Source of the DNA: Vermamoeba vermiformis
Lineage: Eukaryota; Tubulinea; Echinamoebida
Length of the DNA stretch: 64,000 nt
NCBI GenBank assembly: GCA_045837725.1
Contig: JBEWZL010000145.1
Location: forward strand, 62,001-126,000
Direction: 5' to 3'
Every line of letters begins with the position of its first letter. Positions within the stretch are counted from its first letter, which is position 1. Below the pieces are notes generated by a model. It saw only the letters and a list, made by a program, of their open reading frames with translations, did no database searches and was not told where the DNA came from. The position numbers and the translations under genes are program-made. Of the stretch, positions 20,750 through 31,574 are shown in pieces.

Positions 20750-22449
20750 ATGTTGATGGCAGGACAGCAACCAGGCCAAAACCAACCCCAAGGACAGGGT
20801 CAAGGCCAACAACAAGGCCAACAGCCGCAAGGCCAACAAGGCCAGGCACAACAGCAGCCTGCTCAACAAGGAGGTTGGCGGCTAATTGAGGGCTACATTT
20901 TCTTCTTGATCTTCACAGTTTCAAAATATTGGGATTCTATCCAGTATTTTATGTTTAAAAATATCAGTCAAAAATACGCCGATTTTTTGGCCTTATTATT
21001 TGTCCTAGCAATTGTTTCTCCAGTGTAAGTATTTTTTATTGAATTTAGATCCAGCTTTTAATTTGATTCTATGGCCTTATAGACTTATTTATATTAATTG
21101 TTAACATATTTTCTGTCAGATTTTTCTATCGCAAACAACTGAACAGATACATCCGTCAAGGACTGTATGTTTTATTCTTCGCGTCAATAATCGCGGCATT
21201 TGTAAGTAAATAGACCTATGTATAATTAAGAATGCTTATTCTTGCATACTCAACCTAAAATTTATTTGTTGTAGTTCACTGGAGCTTCTGTCAAGCATGT
21301 AGATAGAGAATTAGCCAATCAAGCTGTCGGAAATGATTTCAGAGAATTAGCTTCTTCAATGGTTAATGAAACGCATCGTATATATGGATTTATGGGACGA
21401 TCAGGTAAGCTAATCTTTTTTTTTTGGCAAATTTCTTTTTCCAGATCTGCTCAATTTTTGAGGCTTTCAAACTAACCAGATTATTAGGAACTGGCAAAAC
21501 TAAGACGGCTGAGAAATTAGCAGAAGTCGATTTTACATTGATGAAGCGCCACAATAATGCACGCGTGTTCTTGTTGCACAATCAGCCGTCAAAGTCAGTC
21601 GAGGACTTTTTCGATCCAAGCGACGCAGATTCATTGACTGGCTGGATCCGCAACGGCTGCGTATTACCTAAGTGTTACTTGATCTTAGATGACTTGCACC
21701 TTCTTTTGGATTACTACTACTTGAACCAACAACCCGAGCAAGTCGAGCTGTTCTTCGACAAGATCCAAGACTTTGTTGACGAGCATCCTCGTGCAGTAGT
21801 CATATTTATCATCGAGATCACGGCTTTTAGTCGCAGCGTTGGCCAATCGAGGATCGCACACGTTGAAACGAGTAAAGAGTTGCAGAAAGAGCTCAAGGAG
21901 AGCAACAGCGTGTTCTGTCGTTTGGGCGATGAATACTTGTCAGTTTATTTCAAAGACGTGCACCGTGACTACGGTCAGTGGAAGGCTGCGATGCAAGTAC
22001 ATCTCAATGAACTCGTGCTCAACACCATGTTGCTGTCACAAGCACAGTCGCAGCCTTTTGACGTGGACACCAAGATTGAGTACGTCACTGCTAACATGCC
22101 TAATATGTTAACGTTGCTAATGGGTACCTTAAATATCAGGTTCGACGAGTCAGTGTTCAAAGAGACTCGTTCACTGGTCTACGCATTCAAAGATGTCAAA
22201 AAGTTCATTTTGCCGCGCTTGTACTGGAAGATCATTGACGCGAACACACCACGTGACTGCACCCCTGCAAATGGTCGTATTCTCACTGTATATGCCAAGG
22301 ACGATTTCGAGGTCAAATGCGAGCCTTGTGGCTTCATGTGTCGGTTGCGCCATTCAGACGCGTGGACCAACATCCGCGAGCGACTGTCACTCGTGCCTGT
22401 TGAGTACTTTTTCCGCGGCATGGACGTGACACGTGTGTTCTTGACTTAA
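20750..22449 (+). CDS. Module protein B, copy 2: membrane-anchored torsin-like AAA+ protein
   Basis: Five exons (20750-21024, 21120-21201, 21275-21404, 21488-22079, 22140-22449) give 462 residues in frame. The N-terminal tail is a longer Gln/Gly/Pro-rich run. Membrane segments, GRSGTGKT Walker A (residues around 160), GWIRNGC, and CYLILDDLHLL follow as in copy 1. The second acidic Walker B position is Asp, not the Glu used for hydrolysis by most AAA+ proteins, in both copies. The last intron (22080-22139) is 60 bases, stop-free and in frame, so retaining it would insert 20 residues; copy 1 shows that it is an intron. C-terminal motifs YWKIIDANTPRDCTPANGR and CEPCGFMC are nearly identical to copy 1. 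Confidence 0.75.
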
Positions 22450-22588
22450 TCTGTGCCATATTGTGATATATAGTGTAGTAGTCGGTATAGTAAACTTTGT
22501 GCATAGTCTTCTTTTAACCACATCCGTTTCCGTAATGAATTTTTATTTACAATTCTTTTTACATGGCTAAGCTATATGAAACTATTAC

Positions 22589-23317
22589 CTATTGCTCCAG
22601 TTCGTGATGAATTTCACCGTCACTCGTTTGTTCGGTGTTATTAGGACCTGAAGTGTTGTAGGGCCCATCCCACTTTTGTTTAATTTCAAGAGGAGGAAAT
22701 TCTTCTATATTAACTTCATTATTAACATTAATATTGTTAGTTGGTTCCGCGTTGTTATTCGCTTGAGTTGCTTCTTCACGAGCACGTTCTTTGGCTATCA
22801 TAAGTTTTCGCTTCTCTGCTCGGATCTGCGAGATCAATATTACAATAACGGTTATAAATATGCCAATGATAGCCGTGAATAATTGAAGAACAATTGAAGG
22901 AGTGTTCTTGATCTGGTTGTACACGTCATCAATAATTTGGGTTGAAGTTGCTACGTCATCTTCACGGCTCGTTTGACCTCCATTATCATTACCATTATTA
23001 TTGGAATTTTTATTATTGTCAGGATCAGTTTCAGAACCATCAGTATGCCCATCCATGTATTCTTGACACATCTTCGTCTTTTCCTCTCGCTCTTTTTCAA
23101 ATTGTAATTTTTGCTCTTCATTGCACACGTCGTAAAATGTTTTTGTAGCCAAAGTCTTGCCTGGTGGAAGACATCCAGTTTGACAAAGTTCGCAATATTG
23201 CTTGCAAGCTGCTGGCGGATCTCCACCTGAGCAAGCTCGCGAGTAGAGTCCAGGCTCCGCAGTGCTTAATACAAATAGTGTAGATAAAATCACTAGAATG
23301 ACGTGTTGTGCTTGCAT
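22589..23317 (-). CDS. Module protein C, copy 2: type I membrane protein with Cys-rich ectodomain, short cytosolic tail
   Basis: Single exon, 242 residues from the Met of MQAQHVILVILSTLFVLS, which gives a clean signal peptide; an upstream Met at 23392 is less likely. The seven-cysteine domain is strongly conserved with copy 1 (CELCQTGCLPPGKTLATKTF). A Asn/Gly-rich linker leads to one membrane segment (LFTAIIGIFITVIVILIS) and a short charged stretch (RAEKRKLMIAKERAREEA). The long heptad helix of copy 1 is absent. The 3' end faces B copy 2. The conserved ectodomain but divergent cytosolic part suggests that the luminal side carries the shared function. Its start is 230 bp from the divergent F-box/propeller gene. 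Confidence 0.8.
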   Translation of the reverse strand: MQAQHVILVILSTLFVLSTAEPGLYSRACSGGDPPAACKQYCELCQTGCLPPGKTLATKTFYDVCNEEQKLQFEKEREEKTKMCQEYMDGHTDGSETDPDNNKNSNNNGNDNGGQTSREDDVATSTQIIDDVYNQIKNTPSIVLQLFTAIIGIFITVIVILISQIRAEKRKLMIAKERAREEATQANNNAEPTNNINVNNEVNIEEFPPLEIKQKWDGPYNTSGPNNTEQTSDGEIHHELEQ

Positions 23318-23547
23318 GGCGGGAAAAAATAACAAAATAACAAAAATCAATTCAATTTTGGACCACGCATTGTACAATAGGAATATATTCAACGCTTATT
23401 ATGCACCTTCGTATTTGTTCCTAAAAATATGAGCACGCGCCACATTATTGGGTTTCTTTTAGAGGAATTCGCGAAGCGTGGCGAAGAAAGGGCCAAAATC
23501 GGATTTTGGCGTCTTTTTATTCACGTAATAGCTCAAGTACAAACACA

Positions 23548-25862
23548 ATGAAGAGATCAATATCGGAAATCGAGCCTGATAGCGGCCTTGAAGCGAATAA
23601 GAAAGCCAAGATTGCTGATCTAGCGGGAAATGTGGACTTTACTGTAAGTATACTTTCTGTAATAGCATAAATAATGCGTTTGTAATTATTCCAACACCTA
23701 ATGATTTAATTGATTTTTTCTAACGGTATTAACTAACCTTGCGCAGATCGGATTTGAAAATATTCCCCAGGACGTACTAAATGCGATATTGGACCTATTT
23801 GAAGACATGAAAGACATCAAGGCTCTTGGTTTAACCTGCTCGCAGCTCCAAAACAGAACGCGTCCGTTCTGGGAATCAACGGCATCTGCTTTGGTGTCCA
23901 TCCGAGCACAGCCTTATAAATTACATCAAAAGCAGTTCATAAGTCAAAAAGTGGTTGACTTTAAAAAGAAGTATCAGGGTATTATCCCGTTCAAGGTCCT
24001 TGATTTTTCGAACATCGATCCAACCCGATCTGCAACTGATAAGAGGGCTGACGATGAAGAGAATGACGACGAAAGTGGTCAATTTAGCCCTAGCGACGCA
24101 AGGTTTCTTCCATGGGACGGTACTCGCTTTGTTCTTTTGACGTGCAATCGACTTGCAGTGTTCTCGAGCCACGATCCAAAGCCGATCTACCAACAGCAGT
24201 TCAAAGCCACTGCGTTCAACAAGCTAGCTTTATGCTCGAAAAGTATGTCATTAAGTACTTGTCGTACGTATCTAACGCTTGTTTTAGCACGTTCAATTGG
24301 CGCTCTTGTCAGATTGGACAACGGCGCAGGGGCAGAAATTTACATCTTGAACGACACTAACGGCCAAATCTCACTCGCGCACACGATCGAATTGGAGAAG
24401 AGAAAGAAGGGCAAGAAGGAAAAGACGCCGAAGAAGCTTATTGGAGGTCGTGGCAGACCTGCAGCGAGGCATGAAGATGAGGAAGAAAATGACGATCAAG
24501 ATGAAGACGGGGAGGACGATGAAGAGGGCGAAGATGATGTTGACGATGATGAAGAAGACAATGAAGATCAAGATGAAGAAGAGGACTACGACGTACCCAA
24601 GTTCAGACAAACTGGTTATCAAAACTTCGTCTTGGGAGGTCAGTGTAACTATTACTGTCATCACGAGTAGGTCTAATATACCATATTAGACAATTACGCG
24701 ACAGCATCGCAACGGCTCAACATCAAACAGTTCTCAGTGAGCACTGGAAAGCTTGTCAAGACCGTGACTTTCTGCGAGAGTGAAGTGAACGAACAGGTTC
24801 AGTAAGTGACCTCGCTCACACTAATGTCTGGTTACTAATAATGTTGCTTTAGTAACGCTGCTCCAGTCAGATACTTAGAGTTCAGTACAATTGCTCTGTC
24901 TCCTGATGGTGCCAAAGCTTATGCGTGTAAGTCAAACCCTAACCCTAACAATTTTTTTGAATTTTGACCTATTTTCTGTTTAGGGTCTACACAACATTAC
25001 TTTGATGGCGGTCCTTTGTATGAACTCGACATAGCCACGGAGACTTATAGAATATATTTCACTCCGAATTCTGACTACGACAAGTACCCCGACATTGAGT
25101 TTTTGAACGACGGAAAATATCTCAAGATAGAGTCATTAGGTAAATTTAATACTTCAATATAGTACCATATTAGTAGCTCGACGTTAAATTAGCTTCATTT
25201 TTTAAGGCACGAATACTTCGGGCTGGTTCGTTCACAAAAATGAACCGCCTTACCGCGCGATTGGCGGGTTTTCAGAAGATATGTGCGGCGGTACTTTCAT
25301 CGTATCACCTGATGTGTCTAAAGCCTTGTTTCATGGCTATGACCCGACCGTTAAAGTCCTTACGTTTTTTGATCCCCAGCCAAGACCTCTTGGCGTACCG
25401 GAGTTTACTTTGGGAGAAGAAGCAGGTAAATAGTATTAAAATTTATTAAAAATTAAATTACGTATTGCTAACCGAGTCGATAACGGCAGACTGGACTTTT
25501 AAATGGCATCCAACGGACAATTCGATATTCTTCGCTTCGACGGGCGATAAAGTGCAGGTAAGGAATCATTTATTATTAATAATGAACGATAATTTATTAT
25601 TACTTTTGCTAATTATTTTTGGTTTTAGGTTCATCGGTTGAACAAGTACGACAAATTGACGCTAGATCAGCCCTTCTCGAATTCCTATTGGTTCCTTCAA
25701 GATGTTGCTTGTTATGAATCATATGACGGATCCAATAATCAAATCAAATCACCGCACGTGCTATTCCTTTTCATGGATTCGGATCTGCATACGATCGTTT
25801 GGGACCTTTCAGTCGACTTAAACAACCTTAGAGTTGAAGAGGACAAGGTCATGCTAAATTAA
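23548..25862 (+). CDS. F-box protein with beta-propeller-like C-terminal domain
   Basis: About nine exons. After a short acidic N-terminus with basic patch (MKRSISEIEPDSG), an F-box is seen at residues ~33-75 (ENIPQDVLNAILDLFED, LGLTCSQLQN, PFWES). The rest is made of repeated beta-strand blocks (RFVLLTCNRLAVFSS, IALSPDGAKAYAW, SIFFASTGDKVQVHRL, HVLFLFMDSDLHTIVW) as in WD-like propellers, split by a Lys-rich then strongly acidic insert (24400-24590). Such proteins usually recruit substrates to SCF ubiquitin ligases. The last exon may alternatively splice from a donor near 25848 to about 25922, giving a different short tail. Confidence 0.75.
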
Positions 25863-26208
25863 TTAGCGCTAGATTTGTTAGGGTTAAATTAAATACTTTT
25901 TTGACACGTCGGGCCGCACTTCAGCCACATCCACAACCGCACCTGTTTGGAACTTTGGAGGCAACAAGGTAATAGAAAGACAGGTAAAGAGAATTTAATG
26001 ATAATTATTGAACTGGAATTGCTCATCCGATAAGTTAATCGGATAATTAGTCGGATCTTTGTGACACGCTGTGACAGCTTTAAGTGCAGAAATTTCGCGA
26101 ACGGTTAATTGTGTTTAACCAATTTTCGAAAATCAAACTTAAACAGAAATACGTTTCAGTGTCATATTTACTTACAATACTATTAGCAGCACTTCTAAAA
26201 CAGGCGTT
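25863..26208. other. Intergenic spacer, no gene seen
   Basis: Contains a possible alternative last exon of the upstream gene (about 25922-25970) and a short inverted repeat ATCCGAT/ATCGGAT near 26027-26046. Nothing else supported. Confidence 0.5.
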
Positions 26209-27547
26209 ATGGCCTCAATCTGGATCGCGTTACTTTTCGTTGCATATTTTGTTTCAGCTTCTTGTGGCCAACAATTATCAATCCTGCCCGTAGAATTAGT
26301 GAATTCAGCGGCGGTATCATCTCCGCTATTGTTTATCGACGAGAGTTTGACTCCCGAAGGCAATACGTACGCGGATCTGTTTTGTAATTTCTATGCAATT
26401 GCAAAATTTAAATTAATCGACCTGACTAATATATGCCGTTATACAGGGTTCGTCAAATAACTAAATTGGCCTTTGGTGCTCGGAACGGCAACGCAATAAC
26501 GTTCAATGCGGATGTGACTCGTCCTTCTTCTGCCGTAGAAACAGTCGAACGCTTAGTATTTGATATGAATACTGGGCAGCTTAGTATTGGCGGAGATTAT
26601 CCGTTGTATTCAAGCCCCTCGGATGTAAGAAAAAAAAATTTTAAATCTCTTTTTGAATACCAAATTGTTAATTAATTTCACGTTCTAATCGCAATATAGA
26701 ACCAACTCGCGACTGATTGGTCAATTTCAATTGGCGCTAATCAATCATCTAATGGCGTGCTGACTTCCTCGAGTCTGGATCTCGAACTGGAATTCCCGCT
26801 TTTGAACACTACGAATCAAATCGATAAGGTCTATTACTGGGTATGATTCAATTAGATATCCGATGCTATTTAAGGCGAATCACGTGCTAATGTTTCGTTT
26901 TTTCGATTTTTCAGAGTTCATCGAATCACAGCAAAGTCTACTTTGCCTATTTTGGACGATTTGACACCAGCTTAACAATCATCGATATCGAATCAAAGAG
27001 ACTGTATTCATCGTTAATAACCATTCCTGGATTCAACATCAGTCACGGTTACGATAAGCCAGATCCGGCTAATATCGCCCGGGCTCAAAGGATTGAAATT
27101 TCCTCGGAAGAATATCTGATTGGCTTCGGAGGCTTAGATCTCGTTGGAGGATTCAGTGGAGTCGATTACAGTGTTTATTCAGTGAATGAAACGACCTTGG
27201 ATCCGACCCAGGTTTTGACGCTCAATCAAACTGCGAATCTGCCTGGATTTTGGCCGGTAATTTACAATGATAAGAGACTCGTTACAATAGGCGGGATATA
27301 TTACGAGCAAGCGACAGAAGCAACTTTGAACGTGCACGCGTTTGATCTCTCGAATGGAGTCATGAATTCTCAGAGATTTTTAGCCACTGAGCCGTGGAGA
27401 CTGCACGAGAGATATTTAACAATTGCTATAACTGTACCTGTATGTGTTGTTGGAGGATGCACCGCTATATTTGTGGTGTTGATTACGAGAAGAAGTTGGC
27501 TCAAAAAGAATTCTTGTAACTGCAACAAAAAGGTCCAGAATAAATAA
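26209..27547 (+). CDS. Type I membrane protein with beta-rich ectodomain, unknown family
   Basis: About four exons. A clear signal peptide (MASIWIALLFVAYFVSASCG) is followed by an ectodomain of about 320 residues with many Asn-X-Ser/Thr sites (NQSS, NTTN, NHSK, NISH, NETT, NQTA). Repeated strand-turn patterns end in Gly (EEYLIGFGGLDLVGG, KRLVTIGGIYYEQ), suggesting a Kelch-like or other propeller. Near the C-terminus lies one membrane segment (LTIAITVPVCVVGGCTAIFVVLI) and a basic tail with CNCNKK. The first intron donor must be the GTACGC near 26367 to keep frame (GNT-VRQITKL). No known family; probably a surface or endomembrane glycoprotein. Confidence 0.7.
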
Positions 27548-27685
27548 TACTACGAGGACCGGGTAATTGACTGGCGTTCTTAGCGGCCGATTTTACAAAT
27601 AAATGAAGTTTTAGCAAGAAATAGGCTGAATTTTGAAGTTTAAATTTTAAGTTCCTTTTAGTATGTACACCATATCAAAACTGTT

Positions 27686-30600
27686 TTAAGCACCTTGTGG
27701 AGCGGATTTAGCGAGGCTCAAGCTTTCGACAAGCGAGATGACTTCGCCCGAGTGTTTGAGGTAACTTTGAGCCTCGATCTGCTTGTGCCCAACACTCACT
27801 AACAGACCATTGTCTTTTGTAGACTATGAAAGGCTACGTTAGTATATGGGATAATATATTGAGGACTATTGTAACCTACGTTCAACGAGACCAAATCGTG
27901 CAAATTTTCAGACAGATCTGCCGTGACATCACCAACATACATGAAGAAATCGAACTCGGACTCATATTCCTCGATGATTTGTTTGGCTATAGTAGCCATA
28001 CTCGGCAGTCTGGGACGGAATTCAATCGCCAAGTGTTTGCGAACCTACGAGGAACAGTGAGACCGGTGATGAAAGTGGCTCTTGTGCACGTGTTTAACGT
28101 ACCATTTCGATTGGGAAATCGGCAATTTGTGAGATGTAGTTTTGAAGCTCTTGTGCTTGGAGTTGACCGAACGAGCGAGGGCAATTGCTTTGAAGAAAAT
28201 AAGGGTCAGGACCTGTTGACATAGACGTACATGAACATGACTTACCGGTACTGCCAAGTGATGTAGACTTCAGTCTGTTCGACGTATGCACCAGGCGTGC
28301 GCTTGGTAAAGTATTCAATGACAGGTTTGATCGTTTTCATCCAGTCTAAGTTCAACTCGGGTGCTACAATGACACGTGTCAGACAGCTACAAAAACAATA
28401 ATGAAGTGTCACTACGTACCAACAGGCTTCCAATCAGTGCCTGGGAACTTCACGAAGAAGCCGTGCTCGGCAAGGAGACCAACGCGCGAGTCACTGGCGA
28501 ACCACTGATCGAGCACTGTCCTGTCACGAGCACTCAAGATGAACACTGTGTTGTGCTCATCGCTTGCTAAGTGGTTCAGATGCTTCATGAAGAGCTTGCC
28601 AAATAAGGTTAACACTTGCTTTCAATCTGGAATAGAGTCAAATGACTTACCGGATTAGCCTCTTTTTTCGAGGGCATCAAGTCGAGCATGTTGTAGTCCA
28701 ACAAGATGAATCTCTTTTTGGTTTTGATGAACGTCTCAACAGTCTTTTCAATGTCCAAGTGAGGAATGGATTCTAACGAGTGCTGAATGCGAGCTGTGTG
28801 TTTCATTTCCTGAAATGGAAATGCGTTAGTCCTCCTTATGCGTGTTATGTAGAATGAATGAGTGAACTTACGGTAACAAAGGACTCGCCCCAGTTCGACG
28901 CAGTGTGCTTAGCGATGAATCTGTAGTTGGACTCGTGTCTTTCACGTCGTTCGTCAGCACTCATGTTCAGAACTGTCCAGTACGCGTCGGCGACTTCTTG
29001 CGTGTCCCAAGGATTGACGCGAATAGTAGAACTCAAGGATTGTGCGGCCTAAACGAAAAAAGTTTTAGTTGGTCGGTACTAGGACTACTCGTAAGGTATT
29101 CTATTTGACAGGTGTCAAGTGTCAAAGTGTCACTGAATACTTACACCTGCAAACTCGCTCAAAATGACGACTCCGTGACGCTTTTGCTGGCAAACAATGT
29201 ACTCTTGACAGACCAAGTTCATTCCGTCACGAATGGATGTGACGACACAAGCATCTGAAATGCTGTACAAGGCAGCGAGTTCAATCGAGTTGACGGATTT
29301 GAACAGGTAATGGATCGGGTTGTGGTGCAAACCTCCGTAGCGGCCATTAACACTACCAACGATTTCTTCAACTTCCTTTTTAAGTTTTTGATATTCAACC
29401 ACGTCTTGTCTGCTCGGTACCGCGATCTGGATCAACACCACACGGTTCTGATATTATCTTAGGTTAGCTTATATTATTATTTATAATAAGGGTGGCACCT
29501 ACTTGAACTTCAGGGTGTTGTTTCAAGAACAATTCAAATGCTCGCAATTTATGAGGCACGCCTTTGATGTAGTCCAAACGATCGACGCCAATGAATACAG
29601 TGCAGCCTTTGAACTTTTCTTCGAGTTCTTTGATCTATTGTTACATAAGTTAATAACGGTTCTATATAATGATGCTATTGTTAGTAACTTACGCGTTCTT
29701 GCACGTCTTGGGAAGGCAACATTGAAACCCATTTGTCGACATCAATACCGACAGGAAATATTCCTACAGGGATTGAATTGCCCTTGTATACGACGTCTCT
29801 TGGTCCTGTTTCCACGCCCAAAATATACGAGCAAGCCTATAATCGCTCAGTTAGTTTTTAGTGTCGAAAAAAGGCCGGATCGGGATCTCGATAATTTAGC
29901 TTTACTATATCGAATTAATATGACTCACCTGCAAGAAATGTCGACTGTAATCGTATGTATGGAATCCAAGCATGCTGCAGTGCAGTAAGGCGATCAATAA
30001 CTCAGCGCGTACTGGCAGAACTTTGTAGATCTCTGAGGCAAGCATTAATACTTTACTATCATACTATCATAATAATAATCGCTATATGGTTGGTTTAATG
30101 ACTATACCTGATGAAGGGAACGGAATATGCAAGAAAAATGAAATTTGCGCGGATGGGACTTTCTCGCGGAAATAACGAGGGAACATCATTAAATGATAGT
30201 CATGTACCTATATAAATTGTTAATTATCCGCCTGAGAGCATCGGAATAGTAATTTCTAATATCCTCTGAGATCTGAATAAATTTTCTTCTTTCAATTTTC
30301 TTAACTAAAGGTCATAATTGCGAATTATTCAGCATATGATGTAATTATGAATAAAGTATGTTATAAATATTAGGAAAAAATACTTTGAGACTTACCCAAA
30401 CGAGATCTCCTTCTTGATAAATTTCTTCTACAACATTAGCGAATTCCTTATTAGCAGTGCAATAAGACTTCCATAATTTAAAGTCGAAATGAGTATCCTT
30501 TTGAATATAGTGGAAAAGAGGCCTATAATGCGAATAAAATTCGTCAGTACACGTCAGATCCAAATTAATAACATTGCTAAGCAATAGTACGAATTGAATA

Positions 30601-31016
30601 ACCGTAAACAATAAATTATTGGGTGCGTTATGATGATACAGCAAGCATGAGATGATTTAAGTGAAAAGAATGCGAGATCCAGCAGTAAATATCAATGCGT
30701 ACCATAAAATTCCGTTTGAGAAGCCATTGTAATGTTCGTCAGCAAGCTTATCGTCCAAGAATACAGGAATACACTTCTCTTGCTCGTATAATTGCTTCTT
30801 GAAATCTTCTTGCTCTTCTTCAGGTATCCAACAACCAGGCCATCCGATCCAAACAAAGGACATTTTGAGACCAGATAGCGCAGCTACTAGACCACCGCTG
30901 CTCATCTTGAACTTCCAACCTTCTTCCGTCTTTTCGACTGATACAGGCAGACGATTGGAGATGACGATCAGTCGCTGATTTTGCTGTTGCATGGCCATTT
31001 CCGTAGAATGTTGCAT
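27686..31016 (-). CDS. Trehalose-6-phosphate synthase fused to a phosphatase-like domain that appears inactive
   Basis: About 13 short exons. The GT20 synthase half has all expected motifs: VISNRLPVSV, SSGGLVAAL, WIGWPGC, YNGFSNGILW, LVWVHDYHLM, LHIPFPS, MLGFHTYDYSRHF, VDRLDYIKGVP, QIAVPSRQDVVEYQ, RDGMNLVCQEY and LSEFAGA. It makes trehalose-6-phosphate from UDP-glucose and glucose-6-phosphate. The C-terminal half has the TPP fold, but motif I reads LLDYNMLDL where active enzymes have DYDGTL. The invariant lysine of motif III seems replaced (FRPRLPSM for VRPKG), and motif IV reads GDVTADL for GDDxTDE. Ser of motif II (FILSARDR) is kept. Start chosen at the first Met before the synthase domain (MQHSTEMAMQQQNQ). 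Convergent with the membrane protein at 27547. Confidence 0.92.
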
Positions 31017-31574
31017 GTTACAGATATTATAATATAAATAATATAGGATTTGTGCGAACACGACCGAAGAAAATAAAACAAGCAGCAAAAATAAGTGAAA
31101 TCTGCTTTAAAAATCAATCGCTGGGCCAAGAAAAAGCTGTCTATCGTGAGATGAGTCACAAAAATACAATGCAATTACAACAACCATTAGTCGTTTAAAT
31201 AATAATTGGCGCAAAAAGGTGGATTAAGCACAAAAAATATTTACCACTAACCGGATGCGGCTACCAGAGCGAATGAAACTCGTGCGGCAGATAAATAGGT
31301 GCGTTCATAATAAAACAATTGAATTTGCAATCGTATCTTCGTGCTTGTACGTTTGATCGATAAGGTAATTAATTAATACAACTGTTGTTGTCGCTTCTTT
31401 GGTCTTCCGTTTGCTTTGTTGGTTCTCTTTTGAGTTAAACAAAGTAGTAGTGGGTTTCGTTTTGGGAGCTAAAACGATGGTATCCGATTGCTGCTTTCGG
31501 GAGATCTCCAGTCGCGTGTAAAAATGTTCTCGAAGGCTGAAAATGAATAGTTCGAATTTATCAAAGAAACACCA
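31017..31574. other. Divergent intergenic region, no gene seen
   Basis: Spacer between the TPS-TPP and NUBP1-like starts. Only very short reading frames; presumably promoters of both genes. Confidence 0.5.

Larger units (their letters stand above)
13886..23317. repeat. Tandem duplication of a three-gene module (A-B-C twice)
   Basis: Unit 1 (13886-18782) and unit 2 (19034-23317) have the same gene order and strands: A minus, B plus, C minus. Intron positions match between the B copies (exons of 82 and 130 bp are the same size in both) and, as far as traced, between the A copies. Protein identity between copies is high in A and B and moderate in C. Nucleotide identity is patchy, from poor in the B membrane region to nearly complete over blocks of 80-130 bp. 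Confidence 0.95.

Noticed and set aside
24370-24664. Hydrophobic minus-strand frame at the acidic stretch of the F-box/propeller gene
   Set aside because: Antisense of Asp/Glu-rich codons gives Val/Ile/Phe codons; no start context or conservation.
24945-24960. AACCCTAACCCTAAC, telomere-like repeat in an intron
   Set aside because: Only about two and a half units within a normal intron; not evidence of a telomere or fusion.
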